Shown here in pieces: positions 1-8,535 of a DNA stretch of 64,000 bases (positions are counted from its first letter, which is position 1; the number at the start of each line of letters is the position of its first letter). The stretch is from positions 137,214-201,213 of the forward strand of contig SWDG01000025.1 in assembly GCA_005116965.1 (NCBI GenBank), written 5' to 3'. The notes under the pieces are model-generated. The model was not told the DNA's origin and did not search any database. It saw nothing but the letters and a program-made list of their open reading frames with translations. Both the position numbers and the translations under genes were made by a program. The stretch is from Nitrospira sp. (lineage in GTDB: Bacteria > Nitrospirota > Nitrospiria > Nitrospirales > Nitrospiraceae).

Positions 1-317
1 GTGTCGACACACTGATCAATCTGACCAATATGGCGGAAGCCACGGCCAAATCCGCCAAAGGCGGCAAAGGGGGCGATCAACCATTCGACGACCTTCACAA
101 TCAGTTCCATGCCATCGACAACAGCATCTGCAGTGTCGAGAAATCGGTGAGAGAACAGCCGGCCTATGCACTGGCCGTCACACACAACAAAGAACTCGGG
201 ACGATCTTCAAGCGGCTATGGAAATTCAAGGACGATCAGCCGCAGCGAGATCAGCACCTCGACCTCTTTGTGTCTGAACTCCAAGAAATGCGTCAGACCT
301 TACAAACTCTGAGGTAA
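1..317 (+). CDS. Hypothetical protein, 5' end probably outside window
   Basis: The frame is open from base 3 and ends at a TAA before the methyltransferase gene. A Met codon occurs at base 30, but no Shine-Dalgarno sequence precedes it, so the gene probably starts upstream of the window. The visible part is about 100 residues. A Lys/Gly/Ala-rich patch (AKSAKGGKGG) is followed by a charged, likely helical region. I recognise no family. The gap to the next gene is 4 bp, so the two are probably co-transcribed. Confidence 0.55.
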   Translation, partial: VDTLINLTNMAEATAKSAKGGKGGDQPFDDLHNQFHAIDNSICSVEKSVREQPAYALAVTHNKELGTIFKRLWKFKDDQPQRDQHLDLFVSELQEMRQTLQTLR

Positions 318-321
318 CGTC

Positions 322-1179
322 GTGGCATCACCATCGCCAGAGCAAATCATTGAGACCCAGCGCCAGGATTGGAACCGCGTGGCCGGCGGCTGGGAGAAGT
401 GGGATCGCTTCTTCGACGAGCAGATGACATTCCTGAACCACCGGCTCGTGGCCGATGCTCGACTGCGATCGGGTATGCGAGTACTCGACCTCGGATCAGG
501 CACGGGCTACCCGGCTCTACTTGCCGCGCAAACCGTCGGGTCATCTGGCAACGTGACTGGTATCGATTTAGCTGAACAGATGTTAGAAGCCGCCAGACGT
601 AAGGCGGCCTCGCTGAAGCTTTCCAATATTACGTTCGCAACGGGTGATGTCACGATATTACCGTTCGAGGCCGCTTCCTTCGATGCCATAACCACCCGCT
701 TCTGCCTGATGTTCTTGCCGAAGATTCCCAAGGCCGTCGCCGAGATCGCCCGGATCTTAAAGCCAGACACCTGGGTCGCTGCAGCAGTCTGGTCTGCACC
801 GGAAAAGAATCCCTACCTCAAGATACCCATCGACGGCATCAAGCAGTTCATTGAGCTCCCGCCACCAGATCCGACAGCTCCTGGAATCTTTCGGTTGGCA
901 AAACCTGGCGAGTTAGCCAGCATGTTGGAACAAGCGGGTTTAGTCAACATCTCCGAGCAGGAATTTCTTGGAGACGTGCGATTCGCAGCCGCAGATGACT
1001 ACTTTTCCAGCCTGATGGACATCGCCGCACCGATTCAGAACCTATGGGCAAAATTGAGTGCAGACCAACAGATAGAGGCGAAACAACGTATCATTCAAAC
1101 GGCCGGGCAATATCGTAAGGGAACAGCCATCGCATTACCGATCGCCGTACGGATAGTTGCCGCACAGAAGCCTGGATAA
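322..1179 (+). CDS. Class I SAM-dependent methyltransferase
   Basis: This 285-residue protein has the class I Rossmann methyltransferase core. Motif I (VLDLGSGTG) lies at about residues 54-62, an acidic ribose-binding loop (GIDLAEQ) at about 80-86, and a GDVTILPF motif near 108. This arrangement is typical of UbiE/Methyltransf_11 enzymes, which move a methyl group from S-adenosylmethionine to a small molecule. The acceptor cannot be read from the sequence. The start is GTG, a few bases after the previous stop, and the TfoX-like gene follows 3 bp downstream, so the three genes look like one operon. Confidence 0.85.
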   Translation: MASPSPEQIIETQRQDWNRVAGGWEKWDRFFDEQMTFLNHRLVADARLRSGMRVLDLGSGTGYPALLAAQTVGSSGNVTGIDLAEQMLEAARRKAASLKLSNITFATGDVTILPFEAASFDAITTRFCLMFLPKIPKAVAEIARILKPDTWVAAAVWSAPEKNPYLKIPIDGIKQFIELPPPDPTAPGIFRLAKPGELASMLEQAGLVNISEQEFLGDVRFAAADDYFSSLMDIAAPIQNLWAKLSADQQIEAKQRIIQTAGQYRKGTAIALPIAVRIVAAQKPG

Positions 1180-1182
1180 CTG

Positions 1183-1494
1183 ATGTCGCCGAAGAGCGAC
1201 AGCTTCAAAAGCTTCATCTTGGATCAGTTAGGCGATTTGCGCGGACTCACCTGTCGCGCGATGTTCGGCGGCTACGGGCTCTATCTGAAAGCCAAGTTTT
1301 TCGGCATCATCCATAAAGGCCGCCTGTACTTCAAAGTCACGGCATCTACTACGTCGTATTACAAAGACCACGGTATGAAACCCTTCCGTCCGAATGCCAA
1401 ACAAACACTGAAATCCTTCTACGAGGTACCCGTTGACGTGATCGAAGATCCCGAGGCCTTGACGAACTGGGCCAAGCAATCCATCGAGGCCTAG
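1183..1494 (+). CDS. TfoX/Sxy N-terminal domain protein
   Basis: This 103-residue protein matches the TfoX N-terminal domain along its whole length. It has the RAMFGGYGLYL block near residue 26, a GRLYFKV strand near 45 and a conserved YYEVPxDVxED-like C-terminal part (FYEVPVDVIED). Full-length TfoX/Sxy regulates competence in gamma-proteobacteria, but stand-alone N-terminal domains are common small proteins of unknown role. It starts 3 bp after the methyltransferase stop, which suggests translational coupling. A competence role is not implied by the context. Confidence 0.85.
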   Translation: MSPKSDSFKSFILDQLGDLRGLTCRAMFGGYGLYLKAKFFGIIHKGRLYFKVTASTTSYYKDHGMKPFRPNAKQTLKSFYEVPVDVIEDPEALTNWAKQSIEA

Positions 1495-1612
1495 CTCGTG
1501 TTGTATCTGAACATACGTTTGCGGTGAGCCCTTCCACTTGCTCAAGACAGACCCATCGAAATCTCCTACTCGTCAGCTGACTTGCAAAAGACTTCTCTCG
1601 CAGAAACCACAA

Positions 1613-1641
1613 TTGACATCGACACACCATCTCAGTACAGT
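1613..1641 (+). promoter_or_regulatory. Sigma-70-type promoter of the DUF3597 gene
   Basis: A perfect TTGACA hexamer (1613-1618) is separated by 17 bp from TACAGT (1636-1641, 4 of 6 to consensus). A start site near 1648 would leave a leader of about 80 nt before the ATG at 1729. Confidence 0.55.
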
Positions 1642-1728
1642 CCAAAGACATCACCTTACATAGCGATCATTAGGATTCATCTCACATGGCGAATCATTCT
1701 TCGTCATGCCAATCAGGAAGGAGTAATC

Positions 1729-2148
1729 ATGGGACTGTTTAGTACGATTATGGAGAAACTGGGGCTCGGCTCTTCAGCGCATGCGACAACACCATCGGCT
1801 AACCCGTCTACATCCGCAGCACCAACGCCCTCGTCTGCAGGCGCACCTGTGTCAAAACCCATGGCCCCACCACTGGCTGCCATGTCGTCAGTTGACGTAG
1901 TGGCCAAGCTGCAAGGCCTCGCGCAGAAGCATGCGGAGAAGCTCAATTGGAAAACCTCCATTGTCGACTTGCTCAAGCTCCTCGGGATTGATAGTAGCTT
2001 GAATGCGCGCAAATCTCTCGCCACAGAGCTGGGCTGTCCGGCCGACAAGATGGGCGATTCGGCACAGATGAATATGTGGTTACACAAAGCGGTGCTGAAA
2101 AAACTGGCCGAGAACGGCGGAAATATTCCAAAAGAGCTGCTCGACTAG
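1729..2148 (+). CDS. DUF3597 domain-containing protein
   Basis: This 139-residue protein starts at the ATG preceded by AGGAAGGAG. The longer 188-residue open frame in the track has no such signal. The N-terminus (MGLFSTIMEKLGLG) is followed by an Ala/Pro/Ser/Thr-rich linker at about residues 18-55 and then a compact helical domain. That domain carries the pattern LAQKHAEKLNWKTSIVDLLK and a conserved NxxLHKAVLKKL end. DUF3597 proteins are widespread and uncharacterised. Homologues share this low-complexity linker plus helical domain. The gene is monocistronic, with its own promoter, and converges with the transporter gene. Confidence 0.85.
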   Translation: MGLFSTIMEKLGLGSSAHATTPSANPSTSAAPTPSSAGAPVSKPMAPPLAAMSSVDVVAKLQGLAQKHAEKLNWKTSIVDLLKLLGIDSSLNARKSLATELGCPADKMGDSAQMNMWLHKAVLKKLAENGGNIPKELLD

Positions 2149-2151
2149 CGT

Positions 2152-3786
2152 TTACACGCTCTTGAATTTGGTGAGCTTGGCAAACAGGATGGCAGAAAAG
2201 GGAAGTGCCAGGCCGAGCAGGAGCTGCACAATGAAGAGCTCGCCCAGCTGGCTGTAGTCGGCTGGTGTTTGAATGGTGTCGGTGGCTTGGTCTCGGACTT
2301 CCCGCGTGACGACGAAGATCTCGTTGAGATACTTGGTCCCAAGCTGGCTGAAGGACAGCGCCAGATTGGTGAACGACGCCATCACAGCAAAGAAGGTGGC
2401 CTTCAGATTGGCGGGAGCCGAATTCGCGATCTAGGCCAGCATCGGGATCATAGAGATCTGAACCAGCGGCGATTCCAGTGCCGTGTCAACCAAAGCAATG
2501 AAGCGCGCATCGACAACTCCTCCGCTGATCCTCCCGGTCCATTCGTGTAATCCATAGTAGAGCCCCGCAATCGGAAGCGCGAGGATCGTCCCAACGATGG
2601 TTAAGAAACCAACCACGTACATGATGGATCGTTCAGCCATAAATCGCCGAAACACAAACATCCCCACCAAGGCAACAACGCCACCGATCAGGGAGAGGAC
2701 CGACAGGAACTGTTGATCGAACTTCAAGTGATCGATCATCCACCAGGTCGCGCCTGGGCCAGCCCCTGGAATCGCACGTAACGAAAAGACCACGGCTGCG
2801 GTGCCGACCAACGTGAGTCGTTTGTCGGGTTCCAGTTCCCGCATCAGCCTCGACATCAAAAACAGGACGATGGTCATCGAGCCGGTAAACACGATCTCTT
2901 CGCGGTACGGAAATCCTCCCAGCCCCACAGTGAGAGTGAAGAGAACAAAGGCCATGCTGCCGATGAGGATCCACCAATTCGGCTTCGTCGGTTCGCTTTG
3001 GGAGTCCCGCACGGTCACCATCTGTCGCGCCTGTTCCGAGGAGAATCCCTCCTGAACAAGTCGGTGCTTCTGTCGATGCTGTAGCCACCACGCCAACCCG
3101 ACTCCCAACACCGACACAGCAGGAATCGCCATGGCCATCACATAGATCTGTTTGTAGAGCCGAACGAGGTCGGCCTGCGGCAATCCCTCGGTTCCGCTGA
3201 AGACATAGACATTCACCAGCGCGACCACGATACCGCCTCCAACAATCGCAACACGCCCGAGCGTCTGCATGGTTGTATGCATGAGCTTGCGAGTCTGGTC
3301 ATCGAAAGACCGGCCCTGATCATCGACTCGCGGAACGGCTTCAACCGTCATCGCATCAGCAACGGCGTCTTGAATCACATATCCAACAGGAGCCAGCAGC
3401 GCGCTGAGGACATACCAGACTTCCGCCGGCCAGATGGCGGTCATCGCCTCGCGATCGCCAATCAACAGGGCCATGATGCCCAGGCTGATCATCAGCAGCC
3501 CGGCCCCCACCCCAACGAGCCAGCTCTTCCATCGCCAAAGAAGATCGACGGTATGCCCGATCGGCATCTTCAGAGCCCAGGGAATCCCGGCCCAAAATCC
3601 AAGCGCGGCAAGAAATGACGCGGAAAGGCCGAGATAGTCCTTGACGAAGAAGGTCCCGACGATTCCGGTAAGGCCAGAAATCCCGTACGCCACATAGACC
3701 ATGAGCGGCGGCAGATAGGACAACCGCATCTCGCGGCCAAGCGAAAGAATGTTCCGATCGATCCATTGTGCGACGGACGTGAGCAT
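2152..3786 (-). pseudogene. Folate/biopterin (BT1)-family MFS transporter, interrupted by in-frame amber codon
   Basis: The reading frame encodes a polytopic membrane protein of about 544 residues with roughly 12 hydrophobic segments. It resembles the folate-biopterin transporter (BT1/FBT) branch of the MFS. A TAG codon at 2431-2433 stops translation after about 451 residues. Beyond it the same frame continues as IANSAPANLKATFFAVMASF and then a TKYLNEIFVV motif, to a natural stop at 2152. Homologues usually have an aromatic or hydrophobic residue at the stop position, and TGG to TAG is the simplest lesion. The ATG at 3786 (or GTG at 3789) overlaps the stop of the ferredoxin-MBL gene. Without the tail, the last one or two helices are lost. 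It may be true decay, readthrough or a base-call error. Confidence 0.8.
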
Positions 3787-3788
3787 CA

Positions 3789-4670
3789 CTACGGCGCAAC
3801 CCTCCCCTTCGTACGACGTTCAACCAGCGCCTGCAGGTGCGCGTGCATCTCGGTCGAAGAGAGCCGTACTCGATCACCATGTCCAGCCAGCACCCATTCA
3901 AATCGATAGTCGAGGAGTTTACGGAGAGAGTCCAGCATGGTCCATTTTCTCCAGATCAAGCGCGTAGGGGCTTCCAGCGACTGTGCGTGTGAATCCCACC
4001 AAAGATGATCGCCGGTGAAGAGGAATCGCTCCCGATAGAGCAACGCCATACTCCCGGCTGTATGGCCTGGTACAGGAATGATGTGAAACTCAGACCCCAC
4101 ACAGACCGGCTCTTCCCCAGTAATGACCTGTTCTGCAGTGGGTGCGGCATCCACATCGGCCCGATGGATGATCCGCTTGGCCCCGAAATGTGCGGCATAC
4201 CTATCCGCATCGGCCACATCGTCTTTGTGAGTCAGAAAGATGTGGGTGATGCCTCCTCGCTGCTCAAAGACATCAACCAGATGTTTGAGATACCGCGGGG
4301 AATCGATCAACCAATTACCGTCAGGATGATCAATGAAAAAACTGTTGGCACCGAACGACTTCTCCGAATTAAAGCCGCAATAACTCACCCCGTCTTCAAG
4401 CGAAAGCGGGAAGCTTGCCATCGCCTGGTGCAGCCGCGACTTGTCACTATGCTCTGTGCCGATTGACCCCACCGGACACGCAAGCAATGCCTGATAAGCC
4501 TGATGCGTCTGCACATCATCCTGCGGCTGGTTGTGGACTGCGGAATAGTCCCCGATCTCCTCGAAACTCCGCGGTGCCAACTGACGACAGGTGTCACAAT
4601 TGATACACGTGGCATCCACGTAGAAGTTACCCTGAGCGTTGGAATCGAGTCGTTTGTTTTGGTCTGCCAT
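3789..4670 (-). CDS. Ferredoxin-MBL fold hydrolase fusion
   Basis: This 293-residue protein has two parts. Residues 20-70 form a ferredoxin-like module with CINCDTC and a later CPVG cysteine, enough for one [4Fe-4S] cluster. Residues about 95-290 are a metallo-beta-lactamase fold with VPGHTAGS (His203), TGDH (Asp221) and AGHGD (His264). The usual HxHxDH motif is replaced by THKDDVADAD (147-156), as in a recognised divergent subgroup. The ATG at 4670 was chosen because the 61 residues upstream of it in the track overlap the glycosylase gene and look non-homologous. It lies 4 bp after the glycosylase stop and overlaps the transporter start. The substrate is unknown. Confidence 0.85.
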   Translation of the reverse strand: MADQNKRLDSNAQGNFYVDATCINCDTCRQLAPRSFEEIGDYSAVHNQPQDDVQTHQAYQALLACPVGSIGTEHSDKSRLHQAMASFPLSLEDGVSYCGFNSEKSFGANSFFIDHPDGNWLIDSPRYLKHLVDVFEQRGGITHIFLTHKDDVADADRYAAHFGAKRIIHRADVDAAPTAEQVITGEEPVCVGSEFHIIPVPGHTAGSMALLYRERFLFTGDHLWWDSHAQSLEAPTRLIWRKWTMLDSLRKLLDYRFEWVLAGHGDRVRLSSTEMHAHLQALVERRTKGRVAP

Positions 4671-4674
4671 CAGA

Positions 4675-5307
4675 TTACTTTTGTCTCTGCTTTTCCCGAT
4701 CAGCGGCTCGCCAGAGATACCAGGATGCAATGGTCCGATACGGTTTCCATCGCTCTCCGTATCGTAACATAGTGCGTGCAGTCGGCAGGAGACGACGACC
4801 ATAGGCGATCCGGAATCCATTCCGCACACCAAAATCGTCGACCGGCAGGACATCCGGACGCCCCAGCTGAAAGATCAACATCATCTCGACCGTCCATCGC
4901 CCAATTCCTCGCACTTTGATCAGCTGCTCGATAATGGCCTCATCTTCCCATCCCTTCATCATGCGGTTTGTCGGTACCGTCCCATCAAGTGTTTTTGTGG
5001 CCAGATCACGAAGCGCCAGGACTTTGGGCTGAGAAAATCCAGCGTTTCTGATGGAACTCACCTTCATCGCCAAGAGATCCTCCGGGCGAGGGAACCGCCG
5101 TCCAGGAAAGAGCGCGATAAACCGTTTGAGGATACTCTCGGCCGCTTTGCCATGAAGCTGTTGATAGGCAATCGCTCGGGCAAGTGATTCGAATGGCGAG
5201 CGGCGGACGTTCGGCCTCAGGGAGCAAGGACCAATCTCCCCGATCAACCGACACATCACTGAATCAACCTTGGAGAGATGGCTGGTCGGTGAACTCACAG
5301 TACGCAT
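4675..5307 (-). CDS. DNA-3-methyladenine glycosylase II (AlkA-type HhH-GPD)
   Basis: This 210-residue HhH-GPD glycosylase cuts the N-glycosidic bond of alkylated purines to start base excision repair. The helix-hairpin-helix is VRGIGRWTVEMM (about 132-143). The following LPVDDFGVRNG holds the expected catalytic aspartate near residue 158. FESLARAIAYQQLHGKAA near residue 40 is the conserved first helix. It lacks the N-terminal TBP-like domain of E. coli AlkA, as short bacterial versions do. It probably shares a transcript with the downstream ferredoxin-MBL gene. Confidence 0.9.
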   Translation of the reverse strand: MRTVSSPTSHLSKVDSVMCRLIGEIGPCSLRPNVRRSPFESLARAIAYQQLHGKAAESILKRFIALFPGRRFPRPEDLLAMKVSSIRNAGFSQPKVLALRDLATKTLDGTVPTNRMMKGWEDEAIIEQLIKVRGIGRWTVEMMLIFQLGRPDVLPVDDFGVRNGFRIAYGRRLLPTARTMLRYGERWKPYRTIASWYLWRAADREKQRQK

Positions 5308-5331
5308 GGAAGCCGACTATCAGGCAGTCAA

Positions 5332-5721
5332 TCACCGTGTGGGCGCAATCGCGTCGGCCTCGATTTCAACCAGCATATCTGGATCGATCAGCCGTTTCAC
5401 TTCAACCATTGTCGTAGCTGGCCTGATCGTGCCAAACATCTCCCCATGTGCACGACCAACATCCTGCCATTGATCGATATTGGCCATATAAATCCTGGTC
5501 CGCACCACGTCAGCCAACCCGACACCAACTTGTTGTAGCGCAGCTTCAATGGTCTTCAAGGTCTGAACCGTCTGGGCATAGGGATCGCCTTTCCCAACTA
5601 ATCCAGAGGGAGTCATAGCCGTTGTTCCAGAGACGTGGATGTGGTCACCCACGCGTACCGCACGCGAATAACCGATCTTACCCTCCCAAGGCCCTCCAGC
5701 GGAAACGTTCTGGCGCGTCAT
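5332..5721 (-). CDS. RidA/YjgF family enamine/imine deaminase-like protein
   Basis: This 129-residue protein spans a full RidA fold, with GDHIHVSGTTA near residue 25 and the family signature region near VRTRIYMANIDQW (about 90-100). The arginine in VRTRIYM corresponds to the residue that contacts the carboxylate in RidA proteins. Canonical members hydrolyse reactive 2-aminoacrylate-type enamines. This sequence belongs to the broader YjgF subgroup, so the exact substrate is uncertain. The ATG follows TAGGGAGCAACT, a good ribosome binding site. The neighbours are an SDR upstream and a glycosylase downstream, on the same strand. Confidence 0.9.
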   Translation of the reverse strand: MTRQNVSAGGPWEGKIGYSRAVRVGDHIHVSGTTAMTPSGLVGKGDPYAQTVQTLKTIEAALQQVGVGLADVVRTRIYMANIDQWQDVGRAHGEMFGTIRPATTMVEVKRLIDPDMLVEIEADAIAPTR

Positions 5722-5754
5722 AGTTGCTCCCTAGTCATCTGCGTTTGATACCTG

Positions 5755-6486
5755 CTACATCACAATGCCCCCGCCGACTTGGATCGTCTGACCTGTGAGC
5801 CACCGAGCTTCTTCACTCACGATAAAGGCCACGACGTCAGCAATATCTTTTGGGACACCGAGTCGTTTCATCGGCGTCAGCTGAATCCCGATCTGCCGAT
5901 ACTCCTCCGTCATCATGCCCGTTTCGGTAAAACCGGGCGAGACAGTATTCACCGTGACCCCCTTCGAAGCCAATTCTTGCGCCAGCCCCTTGGTGTACTG
6001 CTCAAGCGCCGCCTTGCTCCCAAGATGGGCCGTGGCGCCGGGAAAGTGGAGATGGGTCCCACCGGTCGAGATATTCACAATCCGTCCCCCATCTTTGAGC
6101 ACCTTTGCTGCTTCCTGCATGGCAAAGTACGGCCCTTTGGCATTCAGGGCTATGACACTATCGAACTCCTCTTCCGTCGTTTCATCTAGTGGCTTCGGCA
6201 TAAACTTGCCCGCATTATTCACAAGAATATCCAGCCTATTGAATTGCTTCACCGTGTCAATCACAAGACGGCGGGCCTCCGCCACCTGGCTCATATTGGC
6301 CTGGACAGCGAGTGCCTTGCCCCCCTTGCCCTGAATCCCCACGACCACCTGTTGAGCCTTTTCTGAACTCTTCGAATAGTTAACCACGACGATCGCACCA
6401 TCCTCCGCCAGTCGTTCTGCAATTGCTCGACCGATTCCGTTCGAAGCCCCGGTCACAATCGCCACTTTCCCGCTCAACTCTTTCAT
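5755..6486 (-). CDS. Short-chain dehydrogenase/reductase with His in place of catalytic Tyr
   Basis: This 243-residue classical SDR has TGASNGIGR (NAD(P)-binding, 12-20), NNAG (90-93) and a conserved GQTIQVGGG C-terminal segment. Ser140 and Lys158 of the catalytic triad are present. The residue at the Tyr position of YxxxK is His154 (HLGSK); the codon is CAT, one transition from TAT. Family members with this flanking sequence normally read YLGSK. Reductase activity may therefore be weak or absent, unless the base is an error. A strong AGAGGAG ribosome site precedes the ATG. RidA lies downstream and the nitroreductase upstream. Confidence 0.88.
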   Translation of the reverse strand: MKELSGKVAIVTGASNGIGRAIAERLAEDGAIVVVNYSKSSEKAQQVVVGIQGKGGKALAVQANMSQVAEARRLVIDTVKQFNRLDILVNNAGKFMPKPLDETTEEEFDSVIALNAKGPYFAMQEAAKVLKDGGRIVNISTGGTHLHFPGATAHLGSKAALEQYTKGLAQELASKGVTVNTVSPGFTETGMMTEEYRQIGIQLTPMKRLGVPKDIADVVAFIVSEEARWLTGQTIQVGGGIVM

Positions 6487-6519
6487 TGGCTGAACTCCTC
6501 TTCTTAGACCAGAATCGGG

Positions 6520-7113
6520 CTATGGAATTCGGGTTCCCCACTGTCCCCAATATGTCCATTCTCCGATCGGCCGGCGACTCCGTGGTTGTAATTCCCGTTC
6601 CCGCAGCCGTTCGGGCAGACTATCCGGATCGCCTGGATAGCCAATCGCAATCATCGCAACCGGCTCGCAGCCGGACGGAATACCAAGATCAGCCCGCGCC
6701 TTCTCCATATCAAACCCCGCCATCTGACGAGCCATCAACCCATAGGCCGCCGCCTGCAAGATAAGGTTCTCCGTCGCCAATCCTGTATCGTGAAAGGCAT
6801 GCCGGTTCGGCTTGCCAGTCATCTCGAAGGACATACTGGCCACGGAAAGCACTAACACCGGGGCTCGCGCAGCCCATGTGCGGTTGCCTTCCACCAAACA
6901 CGCGATCAGTCGATTCCACTCCGTTTCATGATCTTTGGTCGCCACGATAAACCGCCACGGCTGCTCGTTGTTAGATGATGGCGCCCAGCGGGCCGCCTCG
7001 AACAGCGTCCGCAGTGTATCGGCCTCCACGAACCGTTCATCAAATGCGCGAGGGCTCCAACGGCTGGCGAGCAACTCATGAATGGGGAATTGGGTATGTC
7101 CCTGCTGATCCAC
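6520..7113 (-). CDS. Nitroreductase family protein
   Basis: This 197-residue FMN-dependent nitroreductase-like protein has the N-terminal SRWSPRAF motif (Arg/Ser phosphate contacts, about residues 17-24). It also has the PSSNNEQPWRFIV block (about 46-58) and a GLATENLILQAAAYGL helix that packs under the flavin. Such enzymes reduce nitroaromatics, quinones or enones with NAD(P)H. It starts with GTG, with AGGAT upstream, about 6 bp past the stop of the outer-membrane efflux gene. It may therefore be the fourth gene of the RND operon, which would fit a role against toxic aromatics. Confidence 0.9.
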   Translation of the reverse strand: MDQQGHTQFPIHELLASRWSPRAFDERFVEADTLRTLFEAARWAPSSNNEQPWRFIVATKDHETEWNRLIACLVEGNRTWAARAPVLVLSVASMSFEMTGKPNRHAFHDTGLATENLILQAAAYGLMARQMAGFDMEKARADLGIPSGCEPVAMIAIGYPGDPDSLPERLRERELQPRSRRPIGEWTYWGQWGTRIP

Positions 7114-7118
7114 AGGCT

Positions 7119-8528
7119 CTATCCTTTCTTCTCCTCCGCTGATGGCGTCTCAGGGGTCCACCCGCCGCCAAGCGCTTTGTACAACTGCACGGTCGAGGCC
7201 AACAGCAACCGGCGTGTGCTGGTCAGTGCCAACTCCGCCTCGAACAGACTTCTTCGGGCCACCAAGACATCGAGATAGTTCGCCAATCCCCCCTTGTATC
7301 GTAATTCCGCCAGCTTGAGTGCCGACTGTAACGCAGCAACCTGTTGTTGCTGCGCCTCACCTTGCACACGAGTCGTACGCACGGCGACCAGTGCGTCTTC
7401 CACCTCACGAAAGGCGGTCAAGATGGTTTGCTGGTACTGCGCCAGCGCTTGCTTGTGTTGTGCCTCGACGGCTTCTTGTTGAAAGCCCAACACTTGTGCG
7501 TTGAGCAACGGCGTCGCGATCGCAGCGCTGAACACGCCGAATGAAGAGGGATCGGTAAACAGCAAGGAGAGCGTGGGATGCGCCACACCCAGTAAACCAG
7601 TCAATGTGATTTTTGGGAAACGATCGGCTTTCGCGGCACCGATACGAGCCGTGGCGGCAGCCAACTGTTGCTCAGCCACCAAGATATCAGGCCGCCTCTG
7701 CAGTAACTCGGACGGCAAACCGGCAGGAACAGTGGGAGGCACAATCTGTTCCTCCAATGAACGGCCGCGCGCGATGCTAAAGGGCTTCCGTCCCAACAAG
7801 ACGCTCAAGTGATTCTCAGCTTGGATCATCTGCCGTTCAAGCTCGGCCGTGCGAGCCGCAGCATTGGCCCGCTCCGCCTCAAACTGATCCGCATCGAGTT
7901 TTGAGGTCATGCCTTGACGCAATCGAGCCTGCGCGATACGGACAGATTCTTCCCACGACTGCAAGGTCCGCTTCGCAACATCAAGCTGGAGATCAAACTG
8001 GAGTAGATTGAAATAGGCTTCCGCAACGGCACTGACCAATTGAACGGTCACGGCACGGCGGTTCTCTTCTTTCGATAATAGATCGGCACGCGCAGCCTCG
8101 TTGGTCCGTCTGATCCGTCCCCAGAGATCGACCTCCCACGCCAGGTTGCCCAACAGATAATAGTTGAAGGGGCTGGCAAACCCAGGGAAAAGGAAGTTTG
8201 CCTTTCGGCCGACCGGGAGGCTGGAGGACAACGAGATACCAGGAAGGTAGTCTGATCGCGCGACGAGCGCTCTGGCTCTAAATTCTTCGACAGTTGCAAC
8301 TGCTCGCTGAAGATCATGATTTTCCGCAAGCGCCATCCGAATGAGCTGTTGAAGCTGTTCATCGCGAAGGAGGTCCCACCAAGGCAAGTTCGCCAAGGAC
8401 GGCAGTTCAGAAGAACCGTCGGCCATTCGGAAGCGATCCTCTCCATTAGCTGGGGGCCGTTTGTAATCCGGCCCCATCGAACAGGACAGCAGGAACATCG
8501 AGAACAAGATAGAAAAGACAGCACGCAC
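7119..8528 (-). CDS. RND efflux outer-membrane lipoprotein (NodT/OprM family)
   Basis: This 469-residue outer-membrane channel of the TolC/OprM type has a lipoprotein signal with lipobox LLSC near residue 16, followed by the family motif GPDYKRP. It contains two OEP repeats, including NLAWEVDLWGRIRR and RRPDILVAEQQL, which are hallmarks of NodT proteins. It would form the trimeric exit duct for the RND pump encoded just upstream. The start is GTG, with AGGAG ten bases before it, 7 bp after the pump stop. The gene order adaptor-pump-channel is standard for HAE1 operons. Confidence 0.95.
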   Translation of the reverse strand: MRAVFSILFSMFLLSCSMGPDYKRPPANGEDRFRMADGSSELPSLANLPWWDLLRDEQLQQLIRMALAENHDLQRAVATVEEFRARALVARSDYLPGISLSSSLPVGRKANFLFPGFASPFNYYLLGNLAWEVDLWGRIRRTNEAARADLLSKEENRRAVTVQLVSAVAEAYFNLLQFDLQLDVAKRTLQSWEESVRIAQARLRQGMTSKLDADQFEAERANAAARTAELERQMIQAENHLSVLLGRKPFSIARGRSLEEQIVPPTVPAGLPSELLQRRPDILVAEQQLAAATARIGAAKADRFPKITLTGLLGVAHPTLSLLFTDPSSFGVFSAAIATPLLNAQVLGFQQEAVEAQHKQALAQYQQTILTAFREVEDALVAVRTTRVQGEAQQQQVAALQSALKLAELRYKGGLANYLDVLVARRSLFEAELALTSTRRLLLASTVQLYKALGGGWTPETPSAEEKKG

Positions 8529-8535
8529 GTGATGA

